Origin: Mesostigma viride
Lineage: Eukaryota; Streptophyta; Mesostigmatophyceae; Mesostigmatales; Mesostigmataceae
Direction of reading: 5' to 3'
Assembly (NCBI GenBank): GCA_009746045.1
Contig: RPFO01000276.1
Span: 2,816,063-2,856,062 of the forward strand
DNA: 40,000 bases
Shown: in pieces, positions 21,354-32,027 of the stretch
How positions within the stretch are numbered: the stretch's first letter is position 1
Layout of the letters: each line of letters begins with the position of its first letter
Notes under the pieces: generated by a model
Told to the model about the DNA's origin: nothing
What the model saw: the letters and a program-made list of their open reading frames with translations, nothing else
Databases searched by the model: none
Position numbers and translations under genes: made by a program

Positions 21354-24105
21354 TTACACGTCGCCACCCTTCACGACCAACGTATACGGCCGCTCTGGGC
21401 CGCGGTACTTGCGGTAGACAAACACACCCGCACCAATGACCACCAGGACGAGGGAGCCGACAGACGCAAGCGCAATCCAGCCTGTGAGCTCGATGCCACT
21501 GCCATCCGAGCCACCCTGGATGCCATGCTCCCGCTTCTCCAGCTCCACAACCTTCTTGGCCAGCAGTGCCGCGTTGATGCCCGTGGTGCTGCTGTCGGGG
21601 ATCTCTGACGATGCGGTCACGCCCACCAGCGTCTTGCACTGCTCATTCAGCGACTCGCCATCCGTGAACCGCTTGGTCAGGCAGGGGCCCGCCACGATGG
21701 ACGCGGTCAGCCTGTACCCAGGCTTGCCCAGGTCCTTGCAGTACTCCTCAAAGTCGTTATCGCAGACAAAGGTGAGCGGGTGGCGCTTCCGGTATTGCCA
21801 CAGTGCAGCCTTGACAGCGCGGCCCATCTCCTTGGCACACGGCTCCTCCACGTTGGCGGAGTTGTCAACGAGGCACATCATCACGTCAGCATGGTCGCCA
21901 TCCGTCTCCTCATCCTCGATCGAGCACAGCTTGGCGACGTCCTTCTTGCAGGCGGTGCTCACGCCAGCATCCAGCTTGTAGTTGGACGCACGGCGGTCCT
22001 CCTTGGCGCGCACCTCAGCCGCGCACGCAGACGAGAACTCCACGTCGTTGATGTGGTGCAGCAGGCAGGCAAACTGGCGGCCCTGGCCTGGAACAACGTC
22101 CTTGCAAAAGGTGTTCAGCTCAGTGCTGCACAGCTTGTGCAGCTGCGGCTGCAGGCGCACATCTGAGTACTGGACCACCGCCAGCTTGTCCTCCTCCAGG
22201 CGGCACTTCTCGGACAGGTCTGCGCGATGCTCGCGCAGGCACTTGTGGCCCAGACCCTCGCCCGGCGCCACGTCAGAGCAGAAGGTCTCGTAGTCCTCCT
22301 TGCAGGCCTCGCGCAGGATGGCGTTGTTGCGGAAATCATCCACCTGCATCTTCTCCACCTCAAAGACCTCCTTCTTGCACGCCTCGCTGGTCACATTCGC
22401 CTGCTTGGCAATCAGGCACGCGAGCACCACGCCCCCGCACGCCTGGCCCATGAAGGGGCTGCACGCATCAGCACAAAGCAGGTCAATGTCAGCGTCGCAG
22501 GCGCGGTTGAGACGGTAGTTAAGGCGGTAGTCCTCTGCCGCGCGCTGCTCGTCACGCTTGATCTCGTTCTTGCACTCGGTGGCCATGTCGACCTCGTGCA
22601 CGTGGTCACGCAGGCACTGGATCACGCGCGCATGGCCGTGGGGTACGCCCTTGCAGAACGTGTCGATGTCCTTGGTGCACGCCGTCTTGAGCGGGTACAT
22701 GAAGTCAATGTCCTCCGCCATGCGCACCTCCTGATTACCAGGAGAACGACGCACAAAAAAAATGAAACACAGACGTTCTTCATCAGTAGTCTTTCAAATG
22801 GCTTCTACTGCAAGTCTGTTCAAATTGGTAGCTCTTTGCCATGTGCAAAACCCAAGAGCAACAAGTTCATCCGATGAAAACATAGTACGGGCATAATGCA
22901 GACATGAGCACTAAGTAAATTACCTGGTCGAACAAGGTGGCGCGGCACTCGTAGGAGAGCTGCTCGCGCAGGTCTTGCAGGCACCGGATGACGCGAGCAG
23001 AACCAGGAGCAATGTTGGCACAGAGGCGAGAACGGTCCTCATAGCAGGCATCCGCAAGCGCAACATCGAACCGGATGTCTTGGCCAGCACGAACGGTCAA
23101 CTTGTGGACGCGCTCCTTGCACTCAGGGGAGGTAAGCTCCTCCTTGTAGTCCTGGAGACATTCAATGACGCGGCCATCGTACCCAGCAACTGCATCAAGG
23201 CTATCCTTCTCATAACCGCAGACAACCTCGATATCCTTGGCGCAGAACTCCCTAAGTGGCGCGTCCAGGCGGAAATCGGCTGCTCGGCGCTCCATCATAG
23301 ACTCGAACTGAGCCTTGCAGTTCACGGAGAAGCCGGGGTCATTGCGATGGTCCTCCAGACAGTCCTTCACGCGGGCGTTTCCAGGCCTGACCTCAGGACA
23401 GAACTTATCCTTGTCCGCCATGCAAGCACGGCGCAGGACAGCGTCCAAGCGCAGGTCGTCGGCGTTTTCCACCTCCATACGGAACAGCTCCTCCTGACAA
23501 TCCCAGGAGAGGGACCACCTCTTACTCCTCATGCAAGCCAGGACGCGTCCTTCTCCCTCCTCAACATCCCCGCAAAGCTCCTTGGCGTCTTCCGCGCAGA
23601 ACTTGTTCACGAGCGCATCCAGCTTGAAATCCTCAGAAGCCTGCTCCATGGAGCGGAAAATCTGAGCCGCGCACTTGCTGGTAAGCTGATCCTTCATTTC
23701 GCGAAGGCAGGCGATGGTCGACCCCCATTCCGGATACAGGTCGGTGTCATTACAAAATTTAGGGATGTCTGGTCGGCAAGCCTCCTCCATCTTTGTGTCG
23801 ATGGTGATATCCTGAGCGCGCTCAATCTTGAATTCGCGAAGCTCCGCTTTGCAGGGCGAGCTGACCATCTCGACCTCAGGATCCAGTCCATTCTTTTCGA
23901 TGCGAATCTGCTTAGTAAGGCACTCAGAAAGCCTGGAAAACCCGGGCTGAACGTCCTTGCAGAAAATCTGAATGTCACGTGAACAGTTCCCGGTCATATA
24001 CACATCATCGTACACATCCATAGGGACGACATCTGCTGTAGCACACGCGGAAAAGAAAGCCAACAATAGCCCACAGGCCAAAACCCCAGCCATTCGCGCA
24101 GCCAT
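21354..24105 (-). CDS. Golgi apparatus protein 1 (GLG1)-like cysteine-rich membrane protein
   Basis: Two exons: 24105-22924 and 22730-21354, with a 193-bp phase-0 GT-AG intron, give about 852 residues. The start MAARMAGVLACGLLLAFFS opens a signal peptide; an upstream in-frame Met at 24228 exists but would bury it. Twelve GLG1/CFR-type repeats follow, six per exon, each with a C(x)DxxxFC core: for example CSRDIQIFC, CRPDIPKFC, CAEDAKELC and CMADKDKFC in exon 1, then CTKDIDTFC, CKEDYETFC and CSTELNTFC in exon 2. Near the C-terminus is one membrane helix (WIALASVGSLVLVVIGAGVF) followed by a short tail starting YRKYRGPERP. Animal GLG1 (MG-160, ESL-1, CFR) has a longer set of such repeats and is a type I Golgi membrane glycoprotein; this product should share that topology. 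Its ligand in algae is unknown. The reading frame is clean in both exons. Confidence 0.88.
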
Positions 24106-24947
24106 GGCCACCAGCACACGGCTACTCCGCAGCCCTACGGAGCCGCTTGTCCGCAAAGAACAAAAGACAGGTCGATCCCGCCTTCTTTTCGTTGGAGTGA
24201 AAGGCGTGGCAGGGGGGGGCCGCAGCAATCGGACGGCTCACGTTTTGATCCTCAGCCGCTGAGTGGCAATCGGTGAGCTCTGCGTGTGTTGGGCCCGTCA
24301 ATTGCGACGCGTAGGGCCGGCGTCCGGCCTGCCAGCGCCGAAGAATTAAGTGATGCGCTGTCCGCGCGCGTGCAAACAATTAGTTACTACGAGTGTAAAT
24401 AGTTCCTGATAGTACACATCATCAAGCGTCACCAAACCAGCATGATTTAAAAATTACCAGCCCTCCAGGAGCCCTCCGCATGTTCCCGCGGTTTCATGGC
24501 CATGCGGTTCCGAGTTTTTAACTTAGTGCGGACTTGGACAAAAACCCTGGACCCAACTTCATCACAGTACAGTACAGTATGTACAGTAATAACCGGTTCG
24601 TCCCTTTCGCATCAAATTTCGCATCCCCCCAGGATCCCCGTATGTCAGTCATACAGTGTACTGTAAGTCACCGGGCTTGTTGCCAATAGACCCCACGCCG
24701 CTCATCGAGTGATACTAGACCCCTTCTGAGAAAACCTACCCCGACTAAAATACTAAATTAGTCGGGGGTTTTGTCGGGGTACTGTTTTGGGGGGGATGCG
24801 AAGCATCCCCCCCCCCTTAAGCTTGTAATAATTACAGTTTGACGTGCTGTTTCCCCGAAATCCTTCAACCCTGTTTTTTTCGTACCATCCTAGCCGCAGA
24901 GTCATGTGCTTTGCGCCACGATCCACCGTCCAACTAGTGTGCGCCAG
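24106..24947. promoter_or_regulatory. 5' flank of the GLG1-like gene, with two hairpins
   Basis: No coding sequence is supported. Near 24739-24767 CCCCGACTAA and TTAGTCGGGG pair perfectly around 9 bases. At 24789-24813 GGGGGGGATGC and GCATCCCCCCC pair perfectly around a GAA loop. CAGTACAGTA repeats lie near 24570. No core promoter element can be assigned with confidence. Confidence 0.4.
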
Positions 24948-24965
24948 TGGAAATGCTCAAATGGC
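24948..24965. repeat. Left target-site duplication of the LINE
   Basis: TGGAAATGCTCAAATGGC is exactly repeated at 31695-31712. The match stops at both outer edges (CAG before it here, ACC before it there). Confidence 0.93.
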
Positions 24966-25536
24966 AGAGAATTGGAAACGGCCGGAATGCGGTAGGAAAT
25001 CGTAGCGAGGCTATGGCGGCGTAGAGGATAGCAGGCGATAGCTTCGGCCATCCGCGACCAGCGACATACCAACGGATTCGCCGTGAAAAGGTGCGTCTAA
25101 CGATACCCATATAAGCAACTTTCATTTGGTCCTTGAGCCGCCACGCTATCTGTGATGTCGGCTGGCAAGGCGTACAGGAAGTACGGCTGATGCCTAGAGG
25201 CATACAGAATAGCGTGACGGCTCACTACAAATGGACCTGGAATAGTGGTAGAACAGCTCAGGAAGCTGGACGCTTCCTGGTAGTGCTGTTTCTACTCACC
25301 CTTTACACCTTTAACCATGCGATCCTGCTGAGGAACAGGCTCTCGCATAACTCGGTGACCGGAAGTCACCATGACACCCGATACAGACCCAACCTGACAT
25401 TGCAGTCACGGACGGTGCAATGCAGGCTTTCCCCCAGCATAACCCCCGGAATGGGACACCTTTTTTCGCTATCTAACTCTTTATTGCTCCTGTTGTCCTC
25501 GTTGTCATACCTGCAGATTACCGCCTACTACACCGG

Positions 25537-27160
25537 ATGGCAAACCCCGATCCCTCCTGGGAGGAACGCCTTCGGCTGGCACAACCCCAGGGTGACCTAC
25601 AAGCGCTGGCGGCGGGAAAAATACCATGGACTCCAGTGTTGGCCTCCAGCTACGCTAATATGAGCAAACGCATGCTCGTCCTCGAGGTCCAGGGCAAGAA
25701 CCTTTCTCAAGCGGATAAACGTGCAGCCGCCGCTACCGTGGCAGGGCGTTCAGGCCAGGTGATTCAAGGTCTCAAGGGCCACCCCAACATTGAGATCTGT
25801 TTCTTTACTCCGGAGACAGCCAAATCGGTCCTGGACACCCTCACAACGGTTAACTCCCACCCTGGGGTCACCGTGGGCGGAACATTTATCCCGGTACGCT
25901 ATTGGCGCCATACAGACCTGGCGGGGACATACCACTTGACCCTGCACAACGTCCCTGGCTGGATCCGGACTCGAGAGACCCTGAATGAAATCTTTAAGCC
26001 CTACGGATCGCTTCATGGGTTGAACCTGCCCAACAAGGTGGAGGACCTTCCTCGCACGGGTGGTGGCAACTCCTACCAAGCCTACAGCATTGTCTGCAGC
26101 TACACGCCCCGGTTCGAACCGGACCAAGGGCTAGGACTGAACGGCACTGGGCAGATCTACGGGTGCCCCGGCGGCTATTCCGGCACCTCGCCACGCTGCC
26201 TACCGGACATTCTGCAAATCCCCATCATGGAGTTCGACATTGCTAAGCTGGCCGACTCTCGGGTGACTACCCAAATCAACATGGAACCGCTGCTATGTAT
26301 CACCTGCATGTGCTCGCGTGAACATTTATCCAACGCGTGCCCAGAGGCCCTCAGGCTTGCAGCTGCCAAGCAACAGCGGCTCGGTGGCCTGCAAACCGAG
26401 CAGACCCAGCGGCGCCCCAGAGGCGGTCCCACCGCACGTGCTCATCAACCGCTACATCATGGGCGGCTACGGCGAATGGGATCTGCAACAACTAGACATC
26501 CCCAAGGACGCCTCGGTGGGCAGCCACCTCTACCCATACATCACCTCGGCCAATCAACCCAACAAGGTACTCTGCACCGTCGCTGCGGATAACAGCCCCA
26601 GCTTGTTGATGCACAAGCCCATGGGGGCTAGGACAGGGCGGCCACTTGACATCTGGACGGAAACGGAGGACTTTCTCAAACGTAACCAGCTCGACACGCT
26701 TGTACAAGTCTCGCGAAACGCGCGCCGGCTGTCCATCATGTTAGACGCTTCAATTGACTACCGCCCCAGGGCTGGCACCATCTATATCCTGAAAACACTA
26801 GTGCCATGCCTCACATCCAAGGAAGGAGACTTCGCAACAGCCGGGGCTCGCTTGGTCTGGACCAACGAGGAGGCCGCACTGAAATCCATCGGGGTTACGT
26901 CGGCCCAACTCAAGAGCATCCTCCGACGCGTCCCCGGGGCGAACTACGTGGATCCCCCGGGAGCGCACAACCAGCCGTCACCGTCTGATCCGGCGGCACG
27001 GCTGCCGGCCCTACCCCATGATCTCGACATGATGCCCTCCTCAACTGGCTCTCTCGAGGAAGCGCCAGCGCAGGACGACCCCTCGGCCAAACGGGCGCAG
27101 CCAACGGTCACCACAGCCGACGCAACCAAGCGGGCGCGTGCATCGTCTTCCAAGGCATGA
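25537..27160 (+). CDS. LINE ORF1 (RNA-binding protein), one frameshift
   Basis: It starts MANPDPSWEERLRLAQ. The first frame runs to about 26410 and contains an RRM-like block (YHLTLHNVPGWIRTRETL, then IFKPYGSLHGLNL) and a zinc-knuckle-like CITCMCSREHLSNAC (CX2C, then X5 H, X4 C). The second part, in the next frame, runs from about 26420 (VPPHVLINRYIMGGYGEWDL) to the stop at 27158-27160, ending in a Lys/Arg/Ser tail. The switch lies around 26400-26425 near a C4 run, so it may be a sequencing indel, a real inactivating shift or, less likely, programmed frameshifting. ORF1 proteins of LINEs bind the element RNA in the ribonucleoprotein. The stop is 52 bases before the ORF2 ATG. Confidence 0.7.
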
Positions 27161-27212
27161 GAGGTACGCCAACGCTTGCATCCTTCTGCATTCTCTCTCC
27201 TTCTACTTACTT

Positions 27213-30200
27213 ATGAGTCAACTTACTATAATATCTTGGAACGTTCAGGGTCTAAATACTTATGGTGTTCGCACCCAGGGACAGTCTAAAATATCTGCGC
27301 TCCAGGCACAACTAGCCAGTATCACTCAACCCTATGTCGGCCCATCTCATGAAATCTGGGTAGGCCTACAAGAACATAAATTTCCTGGAATAGACGCCAA
27401 AGCACTACAATCCTTTACAAGACGCACCCCAGACATGGAACGCAGATGGGCATGGGCACGGGGGACTAGTGGAGGCACTGCATTGCTACAATATCGACGT
27501 CCGCCACACCCTCATGTTCAACTGCACCCATGGGCCCAACACATAGATACTGCTCCCAACACATGGCAGGGTCGCTGGACCCGGCAATGCATCTCCTGGG
27601 GCGGTAAGACTGGCTATATTATATCGGTATATGCCCCCAACGAACACTCTGACCGTATAAAATTTTTTGATGATTTGTTTGCTATGGTTGCCCCCCTCCT
27701 GGACCAATCTCATGAGGTCATACTGATGGGTGACTTTAATGTTGACCTAGACCATGGCCTTGGGCTTGAGACGACCTCGTTAGCCAACCACCTCACACGC
27801 CTCTCACTACAAGATGTTATCAAACCTCGCGACCATCTGCATACTCGCGAGTCCACTCGTCAGGGCACCCGCATCACTAGTCGTCTAGACTACATATTTA
27901 TGTCACCCTTTTGGGCATCCCTCATTTGTCATGCAGAGGTCATACGCTCCACAGTTTTTTCTGATCACTACCCTTGCCTTCTCACCATGGTGTATCACTC
28001 CAGCCCCCCCAGAGGACCAGGCGTCCCTCGCCTCAATAAAAAGCTGCTGGCTGACCCCGCCTTTCGCACCCTAGTCCGAGAACAATGGCGGGACTGGAAA
28101 ACTAAGCAAGTAGACTACCCAAGCACTACTCTCTGGATGCAAGCATGCCTCTCGCACATCCTTGACTCCTCTAAGGCATACGATCTAGAACAACGCCGCA
28201 TAAAAGGCAAAGACTACAATTACTACAAACGAGTTATCACTATGTTGCAATCCAAACCCCGCCTAGCCCCGCACGAGTTAACACGACTACAATTGTGCCA
28301 GACTGAGATGGATAAGCTACGCCTTGAACGCCACGCAGAAGCCCTAGATGTGGAAAATACATGGTGGCATGTCAAAGGTGAACGAATGAATAAGGAATTC
28401 TTTGCATTTATCCCACCCCCGCGCTCACAAACCACCATCACTGAAATTACAGACGAGACTGGCACCCATACCACCCCTCAAGACATCCTACAATCTGGAC
28501 ATGCTTTTTTCTCCACCCTGTTCCGGACAGAACCCGACCCCTCTGCAAATACAGCCACACAAAAAATCCTCGATGCTATTCCACACCGCCTCTCTCCGTC
28601 ACAACAAGCTCTACTAGACGCCAGCCCCACTATGGAAGAAACATCTCTAGCACTTCAACATCTCAAAACCGGTAGCGCACCTGGTGCAGATGGCCTTCCA
28701 GTAGAGTTTTTTAAAACGTTCTGGCCCCTCATAGGCCGGGATCTCTACCAATGCATCCTGGAAATCTGGAACACCGAAACTGTTGTGGGCCAGTGGTCGG
28801 AAACAATCCTCATCCTCTTACACAAAAAAGGGGATAAAACAAGTTGGAAAAATTATAGACCCATTCGCATGCTCACAGTCCCTTACAAACTAGCCAGCAA
28901 ACTCTTGCAACGCCGTTTCTATAGTGTACTAGATAATCTGATCGGCCCGGAACAAGTTGGATTCAGGTCCAACCTACACATCAGCGACAGCATCACCATG
29001 ATCATGGACATTGTTGATGACGCATGGCGCAACAATATTATAGGTCTTATTTTATTTTGGGATTTTGAAAAAGCATTCGACCGCATATGCTGGAAATATC
29101 TCGAGGCTATACTACACGGGCTTGGTTTTGGACCTAAACTTATTAAGGTCAGTCTAGGCATGATCAAATCCCTCACTTGGCACCTACTAATTAATGGACA
29201 TAAATCCCAAATAGGCCATAGCACACGCTCCCTCCCACAAGGCGACTGTCTCTCTCCCCTTCTCTTTTTGCTCGCTCACGCTGGCCTCTTCTTTCTTCAT
29301 CAACAGGACAGCCGTATTCAAGGCTACCCCATCCCTCACCACACACGTGGTCTGTTTCAAACTGCCTACGCCGATGACACTACTAACATTTGCACCTCCT
29401 TGCGTGATGTTGATGCTGTGCTTGACAATATATCTACATACTGTACCGCCTCCCAACAACGCTGCAACGTGCAAAAGTCCACGGGCTTGCATATTGGCAG
29501 AACAACCAACCCGACTCTCCAACCTACCAACCTGGCGGTGACATGGGTCCCGCCAGGAGGATACCACCTTTTGCATAACTGCCCTATCGGTCGGACAGCC
29601 GAAGGGAGGTTATTGGAAGTCAAAACCTTTCTATACGACGAATCACAACAACTGGGCAAACTTACTGGTGTACAACAGGTGGCCAACCGCTGGGCTGGCG
29701 TACACCGCCTCAGCCTCCGGGGCAAGGTCCTCGTCACGAACCAGCTGCTGTTCTCCAAGTTGCTGTACTTCGGTCAGGCCCACCCACCGGATGAACACAC
29801 CGTGTCTCTTATTCAACGACTGGGGCATAACTTTGTTTGGAAAAAATCGAGCGATCTCAGCCGCCAGGTACACGGATGGATCAGAGAGTCAATGTCTTTT
29901 ATGCCGTGGCCTCTTGGAGGACTAGGCTTACACAATATGCAATGGCGTTTATGGTCTGTGTATGCCAAACAAGTTATCTCTGCCCACATTGGTGTCAACA
30001 CACACCCTGGATGTCTTCTGGCACGTGTAACCCTCTCACGTCTTACTCATCACTCCAATGGTATTTCCTGGCACTCTGGAGCCGCACTGCTTACTGCTCG
30101 CCTCCCCTCCCCTAAGCTCACCAGAGGTCTTCCTTGGTACTGGGCTCGTATATGGCAAGGCTTTATGGCACTTAAACCCGACCGCCTATTATTCCCCACA

Positions 30201-31616
30201 CTACGTGAGGAAGTTGCACGCCAACCCCTATTCTTTAATGATATATACCTCAACCCCCTTAATCGCCCCTTCGGATGCTTAAGTGGCCCTAACCCCTATG
30301 AAGGCTTCATAACATCCCCCCACCCTGTAACCACTATTCTCCACCTGTATATTCTCCACGGTGACTGCTACCGCCTCTTAACATATAACGAACTGGCTGC
30401 CTGGGTCCCCAATATGCCTACTTATGCTGCCTGGGCCGCGCTAGTACAAGCCATACCCCCACGCTGGCACACACTCATGACTTCTCCCCGTGCCCCCTAT
30501 AAAGCTGGTGAATGGTGCTGCTTTTGTCCATACAGCACGACCGCAACATGCTCGGGGAAGGTGATCGCAGAACTCCCCCTTGGAACCCTGCACGTTCAAC
30601 TACTGGCGCCGCTGAGCGGCCACAATGGCTGTTTGGCTCAACTTACAACTGCAGTGGTGTTCCTCCCCACCCAGCTATGCCACCGGATTCGGGTTGTACC
30701 TTGGTCCCTTGAACAATCATGTGTATACCAACCCAACCCCAACCTTCCAGACGCTGCTATTATTTGGCTACATGTGGGATCAACTCGCCTGGACATGTTG
30801 TCATTGGATCCAGTGGAATTTGGCTGGGTGCTAAATCAGGGTGACAGCAGAATTGTAAAAGGCCTTTACGAGTACACGGCAGAGTGGGGCTACACAATGC
30901 TCCGGCATAAAAACCATCAATTCCACCCCGGACGGACACGCTGGGGCGCTACTGAGTGGCCTGGCCACACCTGGGTCCGCAACATCACCCTCGCCGTTGA
31001 CCACCCGCTGATTGATCGCCGCGCGACCGACGTACAACACCTCTTGATGCACCGGTCCATCGGGGTAGGGGAGATCCTTCACCGGCGATTTCACCACCCT
31101 GCTACTTGTTTATGTACCAACCCCACTGAAACTGTGGAACACCGATTTTTATGGTGTAACCTCCAGGGAGTTTGGACCTGGTTGATTGGTTTATGGGCAG
31201 CCTGGACATCTGAGCCTATCATACCGGTGTCTACCCGCTCAATTATCTTTGGCATCACTGGCACCCCTGGCCTTGAGCTCACCTTTTCACAACAAGCGTG
31301 GATATGGCTCCGCACATGCATGTTATATACAATCTGGACGGTGCGAAACGATGTGGTGTTCAATAGGCGCACAGTTTTCGACAAAGCTGGGGTTCTCTCA
31401 CGCTTCATTTACCTATGGAACTCCGGCATGCGACGCTACTGGATGGTTGCAAATGAACAAAACAAAATCTGGGACCCTGGCGCGGACCAGGATAAGCCCA
31501 GCCCACTTGAGATCTTTCATGACCTCATGGGCAAAAACAGGATCTTTACCCACATGCCCAATGACAACCCCTTAGAAGTCCAGTGGCTTCCGTGGTCTAG
31601 TAAGGCTCCGTTTTAG
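27213..31616 (+). CDS. LINE ORF2: APE endonuclease and reverse transcriptase
   Basis: About 1,467 residues, no internal break. The frame is open further upstream (to 27138), but MSQLTIISWNVQGL is chosen because it places the endonuclease motif at the N-terminus as in related elements. Endonuclease motifs: SWN (residues 8-10), LQEHK with Glu54, VYAPN (139-143), GDFN with Asp174 and Asn176, SRLDYIF with Asp226, SDHYP with Asp251-His252. Reverse-transcriptase motifs: GSAPGADGLPVEFFK, WKNYRPI, WDFEKAFDR with Asp617, SLPQGDCLSPLLF, and YADD at 719-722. Near residues 1299-1317 CLCTNPTETVEHRFLWC matches the zinc-finger region (zf-RVT type) common in plant LINEs. It nicks target DNA and copies the element RNA by target-primed reverse transcription. 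All catalytic residues are present. Confidence 0.93.
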   Translation: MSQLTIISWNVQGLNTYGVRTQGQSKISALQAQLASITQPYVGPSHEIWVGLQEHKFPGIDAKALQSFTRRTPDMERRWAWARGTSGGTALLQYRRPPHPHVQLHPWAQHIDTAPNTWQGRWTRQCISWGGKTGYIISVYAPNEHSDRIKFFDDLFAMVAPLLDQSHEVILMGDFNVDLDHGLGLETTSLANHLTRLSLQDVIKPRDHLHTRESTRQGTRITSRLDYIFMSPFWASLICHAEVIRSTVFSDHYPCLLTMVYHSSPPRGPGVPRLNKKLLADPAFRTLVREQWRDWKTKQVDYPSTTLWMQACLSHILDSSKAYDLEQRRIKGKDYNYYKRVITMLQSKPRLAPHELTRLQLCQTEMDKLRLERHAEALDVENTWWHVKGERMNKEFFAFIPPPRSQTTITEITDETGTHTTPQDILQSGHAFFSTLFRTEPDPSANTATQKILDAIPHRLSPSQQALLDASPTMEETSLALQHLKTGSAPGADGLPVEFFKTFWPLIGRDLYQCILEIWNTETVVGQWSETILILLHKKGDKTSWKNYRPIRMLTVPYKLASKLLQRRFYSVLDNLIGPEQVGFRSNLHISDSITMIMDIVDDAWRNNIIGLILFWDFEKAFDRICWKYLEAILHGLGFGPKLIKVSLGMIKSLTWHLLINGHKSQIGHSTRSLPQGDCLSPLLFLLAHAGLFFLHQQDSRIQGYPIPHHTRGLFQTAYADDTTNICTSLRDVDAVLDNISTYCTASQQRCNVQKSTGLHIGRTTNPTLQPTNLAVTWVPPGGYHLLHNCPIGRTAEGRLLEVKTFLYDESQQLGKLTGVQQVANRWAGVHRLSLRGKVLVTNQLLFSKLLYFGQAHPPDEHTVSLIQRLGHNFVWKKSSDLSRQVHGWIRESMSFMPWPLGGLGLHNMQWRLWSVYAKQVISAHIGVNTHPGCLLARVTLSRLTHHSNGISWHSGAALLTARLPSPKLTRGLPWYWARIWQGFMALKPDRLLFPTLREEVARQPLFFNDIYLNPLNRPFGCLSGPNPYEGFITSPHPVTTILHLYILHGDCYRLLTYNELAAWVPNMPTYAAWAALVQAIPPRWHTLMTSPRAPYKAGEWCCFCPYSTTATCSGKVIAELPLGTLHVQLLAPLSGHNGCLAQLTTAVVFLPTQLCHRIRVVPWSLEQSCVYQPNPNLPDAAIIWLHVGSTRLDMLSLDPVEFGWVLNQGDSRIVKGLYEYTAEWGYTMLRHKNHQFHPGRTRWGATEWPGHTWVRNITLAVDHPLIDRRATDVQHLLMHRSIGVGEILHRRFHHPATCLCTNPTETVEHRFLWCNLQGVWTWLIGLWAAWTSEPIIPVSTRSIIFGITGTPGLELTFSQQAWIWLRTCMLYTIWTVRNDVVFNRRTVFDKAGVLSRFIYLWNSGMRRYWMVANEQNKIWDPGADQDKPSPLEIFHDLMGKNRIFTHMPNDNPLEVQWLPWSSKAPF

Positions 31617-31694
31617 CCACTGACATCTTGATACCCTAGGCTTAGCAGGGATTAACTACTGGCTATATTTGGAATAAACGTACACCTATTTACC

Positions 31695-31712
31695 TGGAAA
31701 TGCTCAAATGGC
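31695..31712. repeat. Right target-site duplication of the LINE
   Basis: An exact copy of 24948-24965, TGGAAATGCTCAAATGGC. Host sequence resumes with GTCCCCTATTCACACGC. Confidence 0.93.
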
Positions 31713-32027
31713 GTCCCCTATTCACACGCTGTCGAAAGATATTGGCTTCGCAAACTCTGTGCTCGCCAGATAAGGATATGTACATAGGAGATGCATCATG
31801 CAGGTACACGTAAATAATTTTACCGTACCGTATGGTCATTGACTTAATTAATCAACAATGGCAAAATACGCATTTAGGCTCGTCAGCGCCATGACGGCGT
31901 GTGCTTTGCTACGAGGATGGTTTGCCACGAGGATAGTTGTTGAAGAACCGTTGCCTACCGCCAGTCGTAGTACAAGGCAGCGCATGGCAATTTGCTAACC
32001 TGACCAAGCTAACCCTTACCAAGAATT
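31713..32027 (+). promoter_or_regulatory. 5' flank of the UVR8 gene
   Basis: This is the 315-base stretch between the LINE and the first UVR8 codon. The LINE inserted only about 330 bp upstream of the ATG, so it may have displaced upstream control sequence. No defined promoter motif is assigned. Confidence 0.35.

Larger units (their letters stand above)
24966..31694 (+). mobile_element. Full-length non-LTR retrotransposon (LINE), 6.73 kb
   Basis: The element is bounded by a perfect 18-bp target-site duplication and carries a ~570-bp 5' leader, ORF1 (25537-27160, one frame break) and ORF2 (27213-31616) with APE endonuclease, reverse transcriptase and a C-terminal zinc-finger region. The 3' end is short: after the ORF2 stop there are 78 bases with GGAATAAACG (a polyadenylation-like signal) but no poly(A) or simple tail before the duplication. 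The perfect duplication and a long intact ORF2 mean the insertion is recent. The domain order fits L1-like LINEs of plants and algae; the exact clade needs a tree. Confidence 0.93.

Noticed and set aside
21436-23982. Plus-strand open frames opposite the GLG1-like gene
   Set aside because: The minus strand has the periodic Cys repeats, a signal peptide and a membrane helix. The plus-strand readings have no family features.
25133-25663. A separate membrane protein in the LINE leader
   Set aside because: It overlaps ORF1 in another frame, has no family features, and lies in the 5' leader of the element.
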